From the NCBI GenBank assembly GCA_022497145.1, contig MU385858.1, positions 744,001 through 808,000 on the forward strand: a stretch of DNA of 64,000 bases. Direction: 5' to 3'. The DNA comes from Rostrohypoxylon terebratum. Lineage: Eukaryota; Ascomycota; Sordariomycetes; Xylariales; Hypoxylaceae. Shown here one piece after another: positions 30,706-42,024 of the stretch (the first letter of the stretch is position 1; each line of letters starts with the position of its first letter). The notes below the pieces were generated by a model. It ran no database searches. It saw only the letters and a list, made by a program, of their open reading frames with translations, and was not told the DNA's origin. Both the position numbers and the translations under genes were made by a program.

Positions 30706-33700
30706 CCTGGGGCTACATTATCTTGAGATCCTGCGGTAGTTCCGTGTTTCGGAGCAAAAGCACATGTCACCGGGTGACACTGCAGGCAAATCAGGTTCCA
30801 GCCATATAGAGAAAGATTCTATCATTCATCTACTGCTCTACCTAAAACATTCCACACCTAAAAACAGTAACACAACGCTCGCCGCCCGCGCAAGTTTTGG
30901 TTACATCACGACAACTCCAAAATTTACAGCGAATCAATGTCGTGTGGAGGATCTGTACATATATTTAGCATCAAGATTAGATGTGGTCGAGGTGGAAAAG
31001 TACTTACTCGGCGTCTGGTTGTTGGACCACCTCGGTGAATGGGAGTTCCGATCTCGATGTTTGAGTTGCCCAACGATCTAACATGGTCGTTTGGGAAGAG
31101 CGCGTCCCCTGCCGAGTATTCGCTTGAGTAGGGTTGCCGTCGGCTTTCTTGTCACGGCCGCTATACATGTCAGAGCTATATTTCAGCATCAAAGTGTTGC
31201 TCTCGACCAACCTATCGGCCTTCTTATCACCATCATGAGTACTATGTGGCATGTTGTTCCTGAAAAGGTCAAACTGGTGGTAGAGGTGTTTATAAAACTG
31301 GCCAAGATGGCTTCGGGGAAAGTATTGGGAGCTGGGGGGCCTTTGAAAAGGATATCTTTTTTTTTTTTTTTGGGAAAATACAAGCTTCAAACTGACTGCG
31401 CGAACCTGACCTTTCTACCTTCATCTCCCGGATATTGGCGTCTAGATCCTACCTTTATATAGACGAATTGTCAGAGACCTTATCTCGTGTCGACATGATT
31501 TACACCCGCAATCCAATACGGTCTCAAGACATATCGCGGCCTTCATACTAGCAGGGTATTTTGAGAACGGCGTTCGATTGGTGATCCAAATCAGGGCTGA
31601 TAGAGACTATCGGAATCCTCTGCTGCAGAATGTCATTCGCGATATCTTGCAAAGTTCTGTGCATGGCATAACTAGCCCTACTAACTACCCAGTTGACCCA
31701 CGATTTTCACTCACGCACAAGCTGGCATCTACATAACAGCACACGAAATTCGTTACACTTAATTAGGCTCTGATTGTGGAACAGCATCTGCTCGCCATTC
31801 ACCTGAAGGTGCGACTGTGGCTTGCATAGAGCCAATATAGGCCATGTCTAGTTAGCGAGCCAAACAGCTTTTATGGTAAGGCTTAGCGAAGACTAGAGGT
31901 GCGGTGGATGAACTCCTTAACCTGAAACCTCATACTAACGTTGCTAGTGAGTACGATGGCGGGCGCTCTGCAGCCTCAGTTCATTGTAGTTGGTCCTGCA
32001 AGGGTATCCGGACCTTCTAGACATTTTCGAACGTTGGTAGCCGGTGAAGAAAAAGGGGTGCTGCAGTGTCTTTTTTTGCTTTTTCGACCACGCCGGTCTC
32101 AAATCCCCCTAGCCCTAATGAGAGATTATTCGACTAGGATAAGCAGCTTTAGGAGCCGCCACCGGTCGATCGATCGGCCTAAGGGGAACATGTCGAGCGA
32201 GCTCACTGACATCAAAGGTCAGGGAAGAGTGGGTGGGTGTATGGTCAAGTGAGCAGCCACCTGCATTGGGAAATGCGGCTACCCGTCAATGCCATCGTGG
32301 CAGCTGCTATTACCTGAGAGTCGGGGATTCCCCCCAAGCGCCGACCATCCCACAGTCTCAGCTTTCCCTCGCCGCCATTGGATTCCTTTTTCCAGCTTCT
32401 GGATTCCGTCTACCTCGAAGAAAAAAGAAACCCTCGAAAATCTTCGCTTATCCTACCCAAATCTGCCGCCGGCCACGACAGTGTCTTCCACGATCTTCAA
32501 TCGTAGGAGCCGCGCTCGCATATACTCGGCCGGTCGCTTATTTCCTCGGAGGAAAATCGTTCGCTGATCACTTGTGCAATACGTCGTTGATCTTTTTTTT
32601 ATTTTTGCTCCCGACTTGGCTTCGTCTATCCATCTTTGATCCAACTGCTTAGGCGAACAAGAAGCGAAAAGCTGAGGCAGTGACACACGAAAATGCCAGA
32701 CCTTGATACCTTGGTAATTTAAGAGGTTTGGGCTTTTTTGCCTCACATTTAGTTACTTAATGTCGACTATAGTCACCCTTATTAATTATACATACATATG
32801 CACCCGAGCAAACATACATCTGAGCTAGAAATTTAAACCTACACAAGCGAAGATGAGTACGTCGAAGGGGGGATGGACTGAGAGATAAGTAGAGCAAGCA
32901 TATGGCGTGGTATATGGTGTGATTTCATGCCGGTTCCCCTTCTCAACGTCATACTCCAGGCGCAATTTGCGATCTACCGCCGATATTTATCATCTGCATA
33001 TGAACTCCGAGCATGGGATTCCTGCTTTCTCGATTGACAGACCGGGGAGTGGATCGTCGACGACGGGGTGGCGGCCTCTCGTGTTAGACTAGACTACTTA
33101 CAGCTCTTGGGTCTTTTCTGGGGTAAAAAAGAGGTAAAAGGGGGCGCCTTCGCCTACATGGCCTACTCACGCACCTACTTCCTACTACCCAGGTCAAGAG
33201 ATAAGGGACTTTTTGTCAGGGCAGACGGGCAGCGCATGTCTTAGACTCTGCAGAATGACAGGTCATATTTTTTTGGTTGTGTTATCCCTCGTACGGGCTG
33301 TGTGGCATACGAATATATGATAACGCTGTCGTGGATCGCCAGCCGCAGCTGCTGTTCAACTTCCGCAGAGCATTATTTAGTATATCTCGAATCCTGCAAT
33401 CGTGGGCGCGCCGACATCCATGCACGCGTATCCTAGCCACTAAGTGGCCGGTGTAGTTAGTACAAGCTCGATCACCGACGTCCTGTTTAGTTACACCGAC
33501 GGTGGTAGTCCGGAGGCCTGATCTGTCACGAGCCCCGATGAGGCTCTTAAGACAGCATGTCGTCATATAGTCATATATACGTAGGCTTCTTCTAGACTCG
33601 AGCCGTGTCACCGTTGATCCAGTTTGTTTCTGATTATATCAATGTACGTATCACGGATTCCACACCGGAGTGCAAAGCAAGGCGGTGGCTCATTAACCAA

Positions 33701-34309
33701 CTCATTATGCTCTATAACACGGAACTATCCTCTACTGTTTCATCTGATTTATGATTCTTCGTAAATCAATGAATGAAAACTAGGATATATAGCTATTGAC
33801 CTCATAAAGTACCCTGACTATTCCCAGTGACACCAGCCCCTATATCCATCCTCACTTTACCTAAACGAAAAAACCGAAACCATTGGGGCATATTTACTCG
33901 AGGGAACTATCATGTATTAGTCAAGTGGCCAGACAGAGTAACGTAGTGCAAACAAATGTATATTGTTTTGCGGAATCGCAACAGATGCCTTAACGAGGAA
34001 AGGGGAAGGAAACTCTCTTCTAAAGAGAAACCGAGAGTGTGGAAATAAGTCATGGAATGAACAGAATATCTTGCTGGAAGATAGTCAAGCTGTTAGGTCA
34101 ATAGATGATTCAAGTGGTTCGAACATAGCCTACCGTCACATCTTCAACGTAACTCAATAATAAATTCTGGCCTGGAATGGCATCTTCATTCTCGCCTATT
34201 GTACGTAGACAGTTTAACCATAACTCATACTTCTACAAATCTACCTATACAACTCCTGCATTAACCCCTTCGCAAAAAAACACACAGAAAAAAAAAAGCG
34301 TTCTTAGTC
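30706..34309. other. 3.6-kb stretch with no recognisable gene
   Basis: None of the open frames here is convincingly protein-like. There is a run of 15 T at 31357-31371 and a pyrimidine-rich, leader-like stretch at about 32330-32480 (CCCACAGTCTCAGCTTTCCC and similar), not followed by a recognisable coding region. TATACGTAT-like words and AT-rich DNA lie downstream to 34300. It may hold a non-coding RNA, a decayed gene or a lineage-specific gene with introns I could not resolve. The right end is the 3' flank of the SERINC gene. Confidence 0.5.
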
Positions 34310-35884
34310 TCACGGAAGGTCAAACCGCTCCGGGAACACAATAGGCGCCACCAGTGTCCAGATGTACATGCTGTAGCAGAACCAGGCGCTTACGATCTTG
34401 ACCCAGCTAGCCCAGTACGTCCGGCCCACCGTAGCGAAGTTTCCGTCTGTCGAGATCTGGTCGAGACCCTCGACTGTGCCTGTGAGCAGGGTGCCGACCC
34501 AGCACGTGGCTAGGAAGAAGATGATGTGGAATACGGAGTAGTTGTATTGCGTGCTGCTTCGCTCGTCGTCACCTGGCGCCTTGCTGCCGCTCTCGTCTTC
34601 GTCTTCGTCGTCGGATAGCAGGGCGTCAGCTGGCAGACTACCTTCCTCGACTGCGCGGCGTAGGACCTCTGCGCGCATCTCCCGTCGGCCCGGCTGCTGC
34701 GTGACTAAGCCGTGTTCGTCTTCGTCTGGGAGTCTGATGCCTCCTCTGTTGTTGCCCAAACCCAAGCTTTGGGTCGCGGCTCTTGTGGTGGTGTATGCAA
34801 CGGTGAGCATAGTAACAATAGCGCCGATGACAACAGACGTAGTTCGTGTACCCTGGGCGCGGATGAGGGGGTTACACTGTTTGTCGTCGGGCTCCATCGA
34901 GACAGCCGACATGGTCAGGTACGAGCAATAGAAAGCGACCATGGCGGCCTGCGCCAGCCCGGCCTTAGGGTTGGAATCCTGGACTGTGGGATGTACCGAA
35001 ATAAAGGAAATCGCAAGCCAGAAGATGAGGTTGATGGTGATAGCTGCCTGGTTCATCGAGCATCCGCTCTTAGCGAAGAAAATGTACTGGATGATGGTCA
35101 TGGCAAGCGATCCGAGGTACATGCTCAGTGTCGATCCGATGAGCACGCCTCGCCACACTCTCGAGTCGGTATTTTCGATCTGCTCGAGGCAGTACTCGGC
35201 CCATGTGTGCGCAAGGTCAACGAGTAAGATGAGACCGAGGATGAGGAACAACATGGCGCCGATGAAGGAGATGTAGTTACCCCAGACCTGGAAAAACGCA
35301 TCGGGTATCAAAAAGGACATGACAACAAAGGCGAGCCAGGCGATTATCTTGGGACCCCAGAAACCATTTTGTAGAGCAGCTCGCGGATTTTTCGAGGATG
35401 CGACGCCGAAGAGGAGACCGGCGAAGATAAGATGGAAGAGACCGAGGGCAAAGTTGATTCGGTGAACGGCGAGCCATCCATAACATTGGCCGTTAGGACA
35501 GTTGATCTTCACGTAGTCCAACATCAGATGTTGTAATTTCTCGATAGCCCAAGGAGTGAGCATGATCCACGATAGGATGGAGTTGACGAGGAGGAGGAGG
35601 GCATAGGCGATACGGGTAGCAACACTTGGATTCGATGTTAATGGACATTTTGCGGCGCAACATAGGATGTAGAATAATAAGATCTAGATCATCTTACCTG
35701 TTGCCACACTTCCCGCAGGCGCTACAGACCATAGAGCATGTAGCTGCACCGCAGCAGCTGGCGGCGAAGGACATCAGCTATTTGAATGTTAGTCGGCGAT
35801 AAACCCAACGACAGTGCCGAGACTGGAACGTACCGTGCCAGCGCTGGGTACCGCCAGCATGGGAATAGATAGGAGCGCTCCCAT
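34310..35884 (-). CDS. TMS1: SERINC / TMS1-type multi-pass membrane protein
   Basis: Three exons: 35884-35834, 35777-35698 and 35624-34310 (introns 56 and 73 bp), giving 481 residues. Exons 1-2 give MGALLSIPMLAVPSAGTLMS followed by the Cys-rich segment CCGAATCSMVCSACGKCGNS. Exon 3 begins VATRIAYALLLLVNSILSWIML, followed by CYGWLAVHRINFALGLFHL. The conserved features NPRAALQNGFWGPK, WAEYCLEQIE and SMEPDDKQCNP follow. About ten hydrophobic helices are visible. An acidic Asp/Glu/Ser loop (about residues 370-390) precedes the final two helices (YSVFHIIFFLATCWVGTLLTG, YWASWVKIVSAWFCYSMYIW). SERINC proteins are lipid-scrambling membrane proteins; the earlier serine-incorporation role is disputed. 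A vacuolar or Golgi location is inferred from yeast Tms1. Confidence 0.93.
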
Positions 35885-36345
35885 CTTGGGTGGCGGGTTG
35901 CAATTCCAGATTACTTTATATCTTTGCCTTTTCGGGGTGAATTTTCGAGATGCCGATTGAAAAGAAGAAAAGAAGAAAATAGAAAGGAATGAAGAAAAGT
36001 GGTGATAGGTGGTGGTGAGGGTGGTGAGTGGTGAGGCGTAGCCGCTGGGAAAGATGGCTGATGTTCTATGTAGTACTACTATGTAGCGTGACGGTTGCGA
36101 CGGGGAAATCGAGCACGGACCAACTATTACGTATTGCTGTCACACGACTTACTAAGGCAGAAACATAAGTATTCCTTTATGGCAATATATCTTTTACATG
36201 AATATTATATAGAGATAGAGTGTATACCTACCTAGGTATTACATCAGGAACCCCAAAACCCCGCCATCACCAATGACCCCTCTGTCATCAACACGTAAAC
36301 GGAACATTTTGCTCATTAACAAACCCTGGCAGAAAGACCAGAGAG
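35885..36345. other. SERINC promoter and intergenic DNA
   Basis: No gene. Polypurine GAAAAGAAGAAAAG tracts at 35958-35990 (polypyrimidine on the SERINC strand) and GGTGGTGAGGGTGGTGAGTGG-like repeats at 36006-36030 lie upstream of the SERINC start, typical of fungal promoters and leaders. Confidence 0.5.
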
Positions 36346-36442
36346 AAAGTGCCCCATGTAGTAATAGTACTGTCCTGATTGACCAATCAAGAACCGGGAG
36401 ATGTACAGTGTATTACGGTACTATTAATACATGGGGCACTTT
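36346..36442. repeat. 97-bp imperfect foldback element
   Basis: The left arm begins AAAGTGCCCCATGTA at 36346 and continues into TAATAGTAC. The right arm ends at 36442 and is its reverse complement, with about two mismatches over 28 bp. The 45-bp centre is non-coding and itself contains a small GATTG/CAATC hairpin. The size and structure suggest a miniature inverted-repeat element or a foldback. No clear target-site duplication flanks it, so its origin is uncertain. It lies about 200 bp beyond the stop codon of the AA9 gene. Confidence 0.6.
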
Positions 36443-36647
36443 TTCTATTAAGGAGGGCATAATATTCGTGGGTCTTAAGCAAATCACGACATCTTCACTC
36501 CATTTCAACAATGAGGGGAGAAATAGTTGAGTGAACCGCTCTCAAAACACCATGATAGTACCTCGATATTTCCACTAGCCTCACATATATGCGACAGAAC
36601 TAACGTGACAAGATCTTTTCCATCATTATCATCATCTAATCAACCAC

Positions 36648-37409
36648 CTAACCAGTGAACAACGCCGGACCAGGCATGGGGTAATCCGTGATCGAGCCGT
36701 ACGGGCTGAAGTGAATGCCCGGGTCCGTATTCTTATACAACGCTGTTCCCAGCGTGCCCTCTGGCTTCGCGGTCCCCGACCCGGTGATCGCGATGTTGAA
36801 GCACTGCGGATAATTCTGCGCGCCGTTCAAGCTGCCGCCGCCGTGCAGCGCGATGATCTCGTGGCGCAGGACGTAGTTGCCCGGGGCGATGCTCGCCGGG
36901 ATCGTGGTCGTCCAAGAGTTGTTCTCCGCGATCAGCTTCGCGCTCGCCCACTGCTGCGTCGCCGCGTCGATGCCGCTAGCCTGGATCTTCACCCACTTCA
37001 GCTTCGTCTTGTCCGCCTTGCTGCAGTCGCCGTCGCACCGCGCGATGTAGTCGATGATCGGGCCGTAGGGGTGTGGCCACGCGCCTCCGGCCGCCGTGCC
37101 CCATTGGAACGTGACTTTAGCACCAGCCTTCACCGTCGTCGTGAGCGAGCCGGGCGCCGCGTTCTTGTGGCAGTTGATGTCGGCCGTCTGGTACGCGTCG
37201 GGCGCCACGAACCCGCTGTCGAGGTTCTCCGCATACCACGCCGCTAGCGGCGGCACCTCCATCCCGTTCTTCTTGTCGTAGTAGTACTGCAGCAGGAACC
37301 CGGGCTTCTGCACCCCGTCCGCCACGTACCCGGTCACGTACCCGTGACCTAGCGTCGTGGTGACGAAGGTGCCGAGCAGCGCCAGGAGAGAGGCAGTTGA
37401 TACAGGCAT
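36648..37409 (-). CDS. AA9 lytic polysaccharide monooxygenase (former GH61)
   Basis: Single exon, 253 residues. A 21-residue signal peptide (MPVSTASLLALLGTFVTTTLG) leaves His22 as the mature N-terminus, the first copper ligand of the histidine brace. The second ligand is His113 in WPHPYGPIIDY. Other AA9 hallmarks are DSGFVAPDA, ADINCHKNA, AENNSWTTTIP, APGNYVLRHEIIALHGGG and NGAQNYPQCFNIAITGSG. The catalytic domain ends with the TDPGIHFSPY...YPMPGPALF segment. There is no cellulose-binding module, so this is a minimal one-domain enzyme. AA9 enzymes cleave cellulose or related glucans oxidatively outside the cell, with an external reductant and H2O2 or O2. The gene is very GC-rich (mostly G/C third positions) in an AT-rich setting. 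Confidence 0.95.
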   Translation of the reverse strand: MPVSTASLLALLGTFVTTTLGHGYVTGYVADGVQKPGFLLQYYYDKKNGMEVPPLAAWYAENLDSGFVAPDAYQTADINCHKNAAPGSLTTTVKAGAKVTFQWGTAAGGAWPHPYGPIIDYIARCDGDCSKADKTKLKWVKIQASGIDAATQQWASAKLIAENNSWTTTIPASIAPGNYVLRHEIIALHGGGSLNGAQNYPQCFNIAITGSGTAKPEGTLGTALYKNTDPGIHFSPYGSITDYPMPGPALFTG

Positions 37410-38010
37410 AGCGAAGGAAACTCAGATGAAATCCCGTCTGTATATTATATTCGCCAAGTGGCACTCAAAATGGAAGCCTGAAAAAAGGGACAGGTAGTAC
37501 GAGAAACTCATCTCCAGGTTTAGCGAGAAACGAACAGCTTTATCTACGGCTAAGATGCCTATACTAAGAGCTACGAATCGCTTACCTATACAGGATGCAA
37601 CAGTGTGATCCGGGTCAAGGCGGCGTATTTGTAACATTGCGTTATATATACAATCCCAAACCCAAGCGGTGGGAGCTTAACATGTCTTTTCTAAAAATAT
37701 TGGACACATTGAAGTTTGGTGATTGTTATTCGGATACAATTCACTGAAGGGGTAGCCGGAGCTCAAATCACCGCGTACGGAATTGGATAAACCGCAGTCA
37801 CAAAATAGTCTTAGAGCCATTATGATAATTACATAAGTATGAGCTTTCTTCCACCTGTCCGTTTATTAATACACCTGTTTATAAAGTCTCATTGAGTGCC
37901 TCGACCCATCCTTGTATGCACTGTGAACTCAACGAAAGAACATGGAGAAAGACAGCTCCTCGGGTAGCCTAGCACAGCTAAATCTGAGCACAACCCAATC
38001 CCTAATCCGA
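37410..38010. other. LPMO promoter and intergenic DNA
   Basis: 600 bp upstream of the LPMO start, also the 3' flank of the 2EXR gene. AT-rich, with a TATATA-like word near 37439-37446, 30-37 bp above the LPMO ATG. No gene is seen. Confidence 0.5.
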
Positions 38011-38943
38011 CTACTCATAGTTTTCGATCTGTTTGATGGTGTTCCATGCATTTTCTTTGAATGCATCAGGGGTGAATGGTTTTAGCTTTAGTTCCGAATC
38101 CGGCATCTCTCGGTTCTGACTTCGCAGTTCGCCACGATCAAAGAGCACCCAAAGTCCAGGAGCAGCATCACTTAGACATACAGCCATGTCTCGGAAATCA
38201 TAAGACCCACGACCACCATGTTTCATAACATTGAACATGAAAACCTTCAACTCTACTTTAGTCAAGTAGAGATACTGGTAGCTTTTGATTCGCTGGAAGA
38301 CGTGAAGATTCCAGAAATCATAGACATCTCTGGGAAAGATTGTATGAGGAATTTGCGTTAATCTTAATGATATATATTCCTCTGGTCCTGTGTAGAGCCA
38401 ATCGGAGACTACACTACCAATCTCTCGTTCCTCGTCTCGTATGCAAGCGATGTTGCTGATCTCATCACGAACTTCATAACGCACCCTCTTTGTGATATGG
38501 TGACGTGACAATGATCCTCTCATCTGTCCTGCCAATATATAGGTGTATATAGCGGTAAAGTCGTGGACTAAAACGAATATATCCCACTGGGGACTGATGT
38601 AAAGGACACCTTTTGGATCAAGATCGGTTCCGATATCATGAAAATAGTCACTTCGTAGCTTTGGGCATTCTGGTTGTGACAAATTATCGACAAATTCTTC
38701 GAACCCAATCTTGGGGGCCTCATAGACAGCTAGTTTCACCGAATAGAAGGCCTGAGCCTTCTTGCGACTTTCATAATTGACGGACAGAAAGGGGCTTGCA
38801 TGGTGTTTGAGTGGTACTAAGTTTGGCGACATGTAATTACATTCTTGAACGGCTATAACGAGACGGTCATGGGCTTCCTGGTGCAGGGCGAAGTCCCAGA
38901 TTCGAAATCGCAGCTCTGGTGGTAGAGCAGAGAACTTAGCCAT
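38011..38943 (-). CDS. 2EXR-domain protein
   Basis: Open frame of 310 residues from the ATG at 38943. The start MAKFSALPPELRFRIWDFAL is the conserved opening of the fungal 2EXR family (F-x-x-LPxELRxxIW). It is followed by FLSVNYESRKKAQAFY and YISPQWDIFVL, which are also typical of this family. It has no signal peptide or membrane helix. 2EXR genes are numerous in Sordariomycetes and Leotiomycetes and have no established function; the first motif resembles a shortened F-box. An ATG 36 codons further upstream in the same frame (39051) adds an unconserved-looking extension, so the start directly at the motif is preferred. Likely an accessory, lineage-expanded gene. Confidence 0.8.
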   Translation of the reverse strand: MAKFSALPPELRFRIWDFALHQEAHDRLVIAVQECNYMSPNLVPLKHHASPFLSVNYESRKKAQAFYSVKLAVYEAPKIGFEEFVDNLSQPECPKLRSDYFHDIGTDLDPKGVLYISPQWDIFVLVHDFTAIYTYILAGQMRGSLSRHHITKRVRYEVRDEISNIACIRDEEREIGSVVSDWLYTGPEEYISLRLTQIPHTIFPRDVYDFWNLHVFQRIKSYQYLYLTKVELKVFMFNVMKHGGRGSYDFRDMAVCLSDAAPGLWVLFDRGELRSQNREMPDSELKLKPFTPDAFKENAWNTIKQIENYE

Positions 38944-40157
38944 CGCAATGAGAAGAATACGTTTCCATAATAGGATATCTTTGTCGTACTCGGATGTGAC
39001 TAAGATGTGAGTAATGCCAATCCTCTGGGCAGAGGGGCTATGGGTTTTCAAAGACGTGTGATACTTGGCAGAATATGAGGCGTTGATGAGAATTAGAATC
39101 GAAATTCACTAGGTAGGCTGTTGAGAGACATGAAGGGAGGTGAATTGTCCATGGTCACCCTAATAGTAAGAGAGCAAGTTTCATTTATTTCATGGGCTGC
39201 TCCTTCCTAAACTTACTTGAAATGTTAGACCTGAGGTTATTTCAACCAGCTCTTTCCAAAAGTAATTTGATAACCTCGGTTTCTCATCGGGAATCGAGGC
39301 AGCCGCTAAAACTTAAACCTGTGATCTATACATACCATCATACCATCATACCATCATGGAAGTTGCGTTGGTAGTTAGAGCAGGTGTCATTCGCAATAAG
39401 CGGTGTATGAAGTCTCATCCAAGAAAAAGAAATAGCCATTCGGACTCGGGAGTCACCAATTTTACATAACATCAATACTAACGACCCCTTTTCTACATAT
39501 GTAAGGTCACATGTGTCTTTGTCACACACGGGTAAAGATTCTGTGGAACCAAGTGTTATGCCAGGTACTACGTATGCGCCAAGGTTAGTAATCTGGCGGA
39601 TCAGATAGGATTCCAAGCTTGCCAAGTTTCAACTGTTGTGCCGACATACCGGTCGGCGCTAACTCGAATGAGGATGGTCGAGCCGCATCGTGGTCCGAAG
39701 CAGCATGCGAGATAAGACGATAAGCGCAATCCACCTATGTAATTGCAGGTACCTAGTGTTAGGTACGAAGCACAGCATTCAATCTCCAGTCAATCTCCAT
39801 CATTCCCCTGAACTTTCGCCGCAACCAACTCCCGATTACTTACTCTCCTTTTATTCGTCCCCAATCCTGAATGTTCGGCATGGGAAGTCTGGTATATTGA
39901 TACCCCGGATTTCCTTTTTATCCGACATCGCAGCACTCTTTCGTGCTATAATCTATATCGTGCACACTGACCTCTGCCCATGACCTCTGACCTCCGACCT
40001 CTGTTATCAGCTCTTGTCTCAGATATATCGTACTCGTCACCACCTTTCCTCGGCCTCGCAACACCATCTTTTTTTGGTTGAGCATTGAGCATCGAATCGA
40101 CGGAAGAGACATGACATGACATCTTCATTACCATAACACTAACTAACCATTTCGAAG
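38944..40157. other. Divergent intergenic region (2EXR / MFS)
   Basis: 1.2 kb without a recognised gene between two divergent starts. A 9-bp ATACCATCAT-type tandem repeat lies at 39330-39358, and TGACCTCTGACCTCCGACCTCTG direct repeats at 39969-40001 are in the MFS promoter or leader. Confidence 0.5.
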
Positions 40158-42024
40158 ATGACTGTGTCTGACCAGGTTTACAATGCTCGCATCGTATCGA
40201 GCGTTGCTGCGACCGTTATCTCTTTAGCCTGCGGAACGAACGTAAGGAATCCCTTTCTTTATCTCCGCTACCTATAACAACACCGCCGATATGATATGAG
40301 ATGATATCAATCTGATCGCACGCGATAGTATGTCTATTCAGCATGGGCGCCTCAATTTTCGGACAAGTTATTATTGTCCGCTACCGAGAGTAATCTGATC
40401 GGTCTCGCCGGTAATCTTGGCATGTATTCGATGGGTGTTCCCGTCGGCATGTTTGTCGATAGTAAGGGACCGCGACCCGCTGTTATCGTCGGATCTATCC
40501 TACTCGGGCTCGGCTATTACCCGCTACACCAAGCATACGACGCCGGTCACGGGTCCGTTCCATGGATGTGTTTTGTGTCGTACCTAACTGGTCTCGGCGG
40601 TTGCATGGCTTTCGCCGCCGCTGTCAAGACGTCGGCGCTTAATTGGCCGCATCATCGCGGAACCGCGACCGCATTTCCACTTGCCGCCTTCGGTCTCAGT
40701 GCATTCTTCTTTTCCCTGATCGGATCCATCTTCTTTCCCGGCAGCCCAAGCAAATTCTTGATGTTACTTGCTTATGGCACTTTCGGCCTGACCCTCTCCG
40801 GATTTTTCTTCTTACGCGTACTCCCGCCCCACTCGCCTTACCATGCCGTGCCCGACGCAGAGCCAGGTATGGCAGACTCACGGGAGCTGCGCCGTACCGC
40901 ATCTCAGGAATCCAAAGCCCGCGCTAGCCGCGGTAACCCTTCTGAACCTGGTATGTCGTCTAATACTATTGAAAACACCACTATCACCAACAAGACCCAA
41001 GAAGCCACTGGAAAAGATGACGGGGCGCACAGCATCCGAGATACCCAAAGCCCAACCCCAGTCCCAGACTCAGACCGCAAAGGAATTGCCACTACTACTA
41101 CCCGAGCGGTCGAAGCCGAGGAAGCTGCGTCAGGTAACCAGGATGGTGCCGATGAGACGTCATCGCTTCTCTCTCAGTCTACTTTGTCCTCCTCCTTACC
41201 GGGTGAAGTGTTAGTGCAGAGCAGTGTTGATATGGATCGTTCTCATCGTGTAGATATTCGTGGCATGAACCTTCTGATGAACCTTGAGTTCTGGCAATTA
41301 TTTACCATCATGGGCATACTCTCCGGTATCGGCCTTATGACCATCAAGTGAGTTATCTTACCCATCCTGGAATCATGCATCGTTGTCCTGACTCTATGCA
41401 CGTAGCAATATCGGAAATGACGTCACAGCACTCTGGAAGCACTACGACGACTCCATCGACGACAAGACCCTCGTCCTTCGACAACAGTTGCACGTCTCCA
41501 TTCTCTCTATCGGTAGTTTCTCCGGTCGCTTGCTTAGTGGTGTCGGTTCCGACTTCCTCGTCAAGGTCCTCAAGTCAAGTCGCGTGTGGTGCCTTGTCAT
41601 CGCTTCGGGCATCTTCTCCATTGCCCAGATTTGCGCCCTAAATATGGAGAACCCGCACCTTCTCGGCTTCGTATCGGGATTTAGCGGTCTAGGTTACGGC
41701 TTCCTATTCGGCGTGTATCCGTCCATCGTCGCCGAATCTTTCGGTATCCACGGCTTGAGCCAGAACTGGGGCTTCATGACCCTTAGTCCCGTCATCTCCA
41801 GCAATGTGTTCAACCTGTTTTACGGTACCGTTTACGATGCTCACTCTATCAAGGATAGAGATGGAGTAAGTTCTTGCACGGAGGGACTGCAGTGCTATCG
41901 GGCAGCCTACGCCGTCACGCTGTGCGCATGCGGTTTGGGGCTCATCGTCACGCTCTGGGTTATCCGGCACCAGTGGAAGGCGAGGCTCGCGGAGTCGGCC
42001 GGGAAGAACCGCGCTCGGGAGTAA
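40158..42024 (+). CDS. MFS transporter, nodulin-like / monocarboxylate-type
   Basis: Three exons: 40158-40241, 40329-41347 and 41406-42024 (introns 87 and 58 bp), giving 573 residues. The first helix is in exon 1 (ARIVSSVAATVISLACGTN), followed after splicing by YVYSAWAPQFSDKLLLS, the usual Y-x-(Y/F)-S-x-(W/Y)-x-P-x-F start of the nodulin-like family. Next is NLGMYSMGVPVGMFVDSKGPRP, the MFS loop 2-3. About six helices precede a long hydrophilic loop (about residues 200-330, rich in Ser, Thr and charged residues). A second set of six follows, with FSGRLLSGVGSDFL and a C-terminal basic tail. It resembles the yeast YMR155W/fungal nodulin-like transporters. The substrate cannot be inferred. Plasma or vacuolar membrane are both possible. 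Confidence 0.88.

Noticed and set aside
31004..31390. 128-codon minus-strand frame in the gene-free region
   Set aside because: Begins across a poly-T tract (Lys run) and has no recognisable domain; composition is ambiguous, so it was not called.
32233..32652. 139-codon plus-strand frame after the pyrimidine-rich stretch
   Set aside because: Composition follows the CT-rich DNA and no family features were found.
36711..37247. 178-codon plus-strand frame opposite the LPMO
   Set aside because: Arg/Asp/Val-rich antisense shadow of a GC-rich gene, with no motif.
38944..39051. Upstream extension of the 2EXR protein
   Set aside because: The family normally starts within a few residues of the LPxELR motif, which the 38943 start gives.
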